Part shown: in pieces, positions 6,394 through 7,545 of the stretch
Numbering within the stretch: position 1 is the first letter of the stretch
How the letters are laid out: each line of letters opens with the position of its first letter
DNA from: Spirochaetia bacterium
GTDB taxonomy: Bacteria; Spirochaetota; Spirochaetia; Treponematales; Breznakiellaceae
Direction of reading: 5' to 3'
Length of the DNA: 7,545 bases
NCBI GenBank assembly: GCA_025997595.1
Contig: BNUU01000055.1
Location: 1 to 7,545 of the forward strand
Position numbers and translations under genes: made by a program
The notes under the pieces: generated by a model
Told to the model about the DNA's origin: nothing
The model's database searches: none
Seen by the model: only the letters and a program-made list of their open reading frames with translations

Positions 6394-6959
6394 TTGCTTT
6401 CCCCTTCCGTCTCCACCGGAGGTTCCGCTTTTTTAGGCCGGAACACCAGAAGCCCCGCCAGCCCGGAAGCAATAACCAACAGTACCGGGGATACGCTCCA
6501 CACAAAGGAGAGCACAAAGACGATGCCATAAATGATCAGGGCCTTCCGGTTTTTAAAGACCCCCTTCGCCATCTTGATAACCGTGTCCAGGATCAGCGCC
6601 CCAACCGCGACCCTGATGCCCGCAAAGGCGTGCTGCACCGCGGGAAGATCCGCAAAGTTACTCAGGCAGACGGCGATAATGGTGATAAAGACAATGCCGG
6701 GCAGCACAAAGCCAACGGTGGCAAGGAAGCCCCCCAGCGGCCCCTTCCGCTTATAGCCGATAAACGTAGAAAGATTCACTGCGATGATGCCGGGGGTCAC
6801 CTGGGCGATGGTGTAATAGTTCATCACTTCGTCCATGTCGGTCCAGTTTTTTTTCTTGATAAGCTCCCGCTCCACCACGGGGATCATGGCATAGCCGCCG
6901 CCGAAGGTGAGCACCCCAAGTTTGAGAAAGATAAAAAGCAGATCGAAACAGTCTTTCAT
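6390..6959 (-). CDS. Short-chain chromate transporter family protein, first of a pair
   Basis: This 189-residue membrane protein is a single CHR domain. Residues 11-27 (FLKLGVLTFGGGYAMIP) with VVERELI after them form the conserved N-terminal signature. IAQVTPGIIAVNLSTFIGYK (51-70) is the second conserved block. Hydrophobic stretches follow at about 75-100, 111-130 and 141-174. The C-terminal tail from about 175 is hydrophilic and charged (KKAEPPVETEGESK), probably cytoplasmic. Its ATG overlaps the aspS stop by four bases, and its own stop overlaps the next CHR gene by four bases, so all three are likely translated in a coupled way. The ribosome-site match is weak (AGCGGAA), which also fits coupling. 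The transported anion (chromate, sulphate or another) cannot be told from the sequence. Confidence 0.88.
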   Translation of the reverse strand: MKDCFDLLFIFLKLGVLTFGGGYAMIPVVERELIKKKNWTDMDEVMNYYTIAQVTPGIIAVNLSTFIGYKRKGPLGGFLATVGFVLPGIVFITIIAVCLSNFADLPAVQHAFAGIRVAVGALILDTVIKMAKGVFKNRKALIIYGIVFVLSFVWSVSPVLLVIASGLAGLLVFRPKKAEPPVETEGESK

Positions 6960-7545
6960 TTCCGCTGCACCACCGACAGGTGCAGTTCATCAAGCTGTTT
7001 CTGATCAACATCGCCGGGGCTGTCGTCCATGGGGCTGACGGCGAAGGAATTTTTGGGGAAGGCGATCACTTCCTTGATCGAAGTCTCCCCGGCCATGAGC
7101 ATCACCAGCCGGTCGAGACCGGGGGCGATGCCGCCGTGGGGTGGCGCGCCGTACTTGAAAGCTTCGGTAAGGAAGCCGAATTTTTTTTCCGCGTCCGCAG
7201 GATCAAAGCCCACGATTTTGAAGATCCGCTTTTGCAGATCCGGGTCGTGGATTCTGATGGAGCCCGAGGCAAGTTCGTAACCGTTGAGGACGAGGTCGTA
7301 AAGATCGCCCTTTACCGCGCCGGGATCACTTTCCAGAATGCTGTGGTACTGTTCCTGCGGGTAGCTGAACATGTGGTGGGCCGCTTCCCAGCGGTTTTCA
7401 TCTTCGTTGAATTCAAAGAGGGGGAAGTCCACGATCCAGGCGAATTCGAAACGCTGCGGATGGCCGCCGCCATAAAGTCCCAAATCCTTACCGAGTTTTG
7501 AGCGTACTGCGCCCAGGGCAATATTAGCAATACTGCGTTTTGAAT
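6956..7545 (-). CDS. aspS: Aspartyl-tRNA synthetase, C-terminal part
   Basis: The frame is open to the right edge (first full codon at 7543) and encodes the last 195 residues of a protein normally near 590. It is a class II tRNA synthetase that joins aspartate to tRNA-Asp in the cytoplasm. Seen in this fragment: SIANIALGAVRSKLGKDLGL (4-23), the active-site strand FAWIVDFPLFE (34-44), the AHHMFSYP element (55-62), NGYELASGSIRIHDPDLQ (87-104), and motif 3 as PPHGGIAPGLDRLVMLMAGE (134-153) with its ATP-binding Arg145. IKEVIAFPKN (156-165) and the bacterial-type tail through LDELHLSVVQRK follow. The usual HHPFT is HHMFS and GGGS is ASGS here, which are mild variants. Motifs 1 and 2 and the anticodon-binding domain lie outside the window. 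It overlaps the following chromate-transporter gene by four bases. Confidence 0.95.
   Translation of the reverse strand, partial: SKRSIANIALGAVRSKLGKDLGLYGGGHPQRFEFAWIVDFPLFEFNEDENRWEAAHHMFSYPQEQYHSILESDPGAVKGDLYDLVLNGYELASGSIRIHDPDLQKRIFKIVGFDPADAEKKFGFLTEAFKYGAPPHGGIAPGLDRLVMLMAGETSIKEVIAFPKNSFAVSPMDDSPGDVDQKQLDELHLSVVQRK

Noticed and set aside
6847..6854. Run of eight A on the coding strand in the first CHR gene, forming an in-frame A-AAA-AAC slippery heptamer; a similar A8 run occurs in aspS at 7181-7188
   Set aside because: Both runs encode ordinary Lys-rich stretches. A -1 shift in the CHR gene would end after about 30 codons in sequence without meaning, and no strong downstream stimulatory structure was recognised. 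Slippage cannot be excluded without transcript data.
7481..7483. Minus-strand TTG at 7483 as a start of a short protein
   Set aside because: The frame stays open to the window edge and reads as conserved aspartyl-tRNA synthetase sequence upstream of this codon.

Overview
The window is a 7.5 kb stretch of gene-dense bacterial chromosome with two convergent transcription units and only one non-coding gap above 100 bases. No rRNA, tRNA, CRISPR array, insertion sequence or phage gene is visible. The base composition looks moderately GC-rich (estimated by eye, not computed). Shine-Dalgarno sites are strong, and one gene starts with TTG. The protein families alone do not fix the organism. A spirochaete such as a gut treponeme is my low-confidence guess, and nothing here proves it.

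Plus strand, 1-5835: a dipeptide/oligopeptide-type (Dpp/Opp) ABC importer operon. In order it encodes the C-terminal third or so of a family 5 solute-binding protein (cut by the left edge), a DppB/OppB-like permease, a DppC/OppC-like permease with a large extracytoplasmic insertion, a DppD-like ATPase, a DppF-like ATPase, and an inosine-uridine nucleoside hydrolase (IUNH)-like protein. The last five genes are spaced from a 4-base overlap to a 35-base gap, so they are probably one transcript. The 139-base gap between the binding-protein gene and the permeases holds three successive RNA hairpins. These could let the binding protein be made in excess over the membrane parts. The terminal hydrolase suggests that the imported ligand contains a ribosyl or nucleoside-like group, or that the cell links peptide and nucleoside salvage. 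That is inference.

Minus strand, 7545-5842: the 3' end of aspS (aspartyl-tRNA synthetase), then two short single-domain chromate-transporter (CHR) genes. Each junction is an ATGA overlap, so the three genes are probably translationally coupled. The two CHR proteins together make the equivalent of one full-length ChrA.

The two units meet tail to tail with only 6 bases between stop codons. No classical intrinsic terminator is visible there, only an AT-rich inverted repeat inside the last codons of the hydrolase gene.

Most of the window is recognisable transport and housekeeping content. I found no clearly new system. The points most worth a second look are the hydrolase-like protein that appears to lack the usual catalytic histidines, its link to the importer, the hairpin series, the perfect palindrome before the DppF-like gene, and the coupling of a tRNA synthetase gene to chromate transporters.
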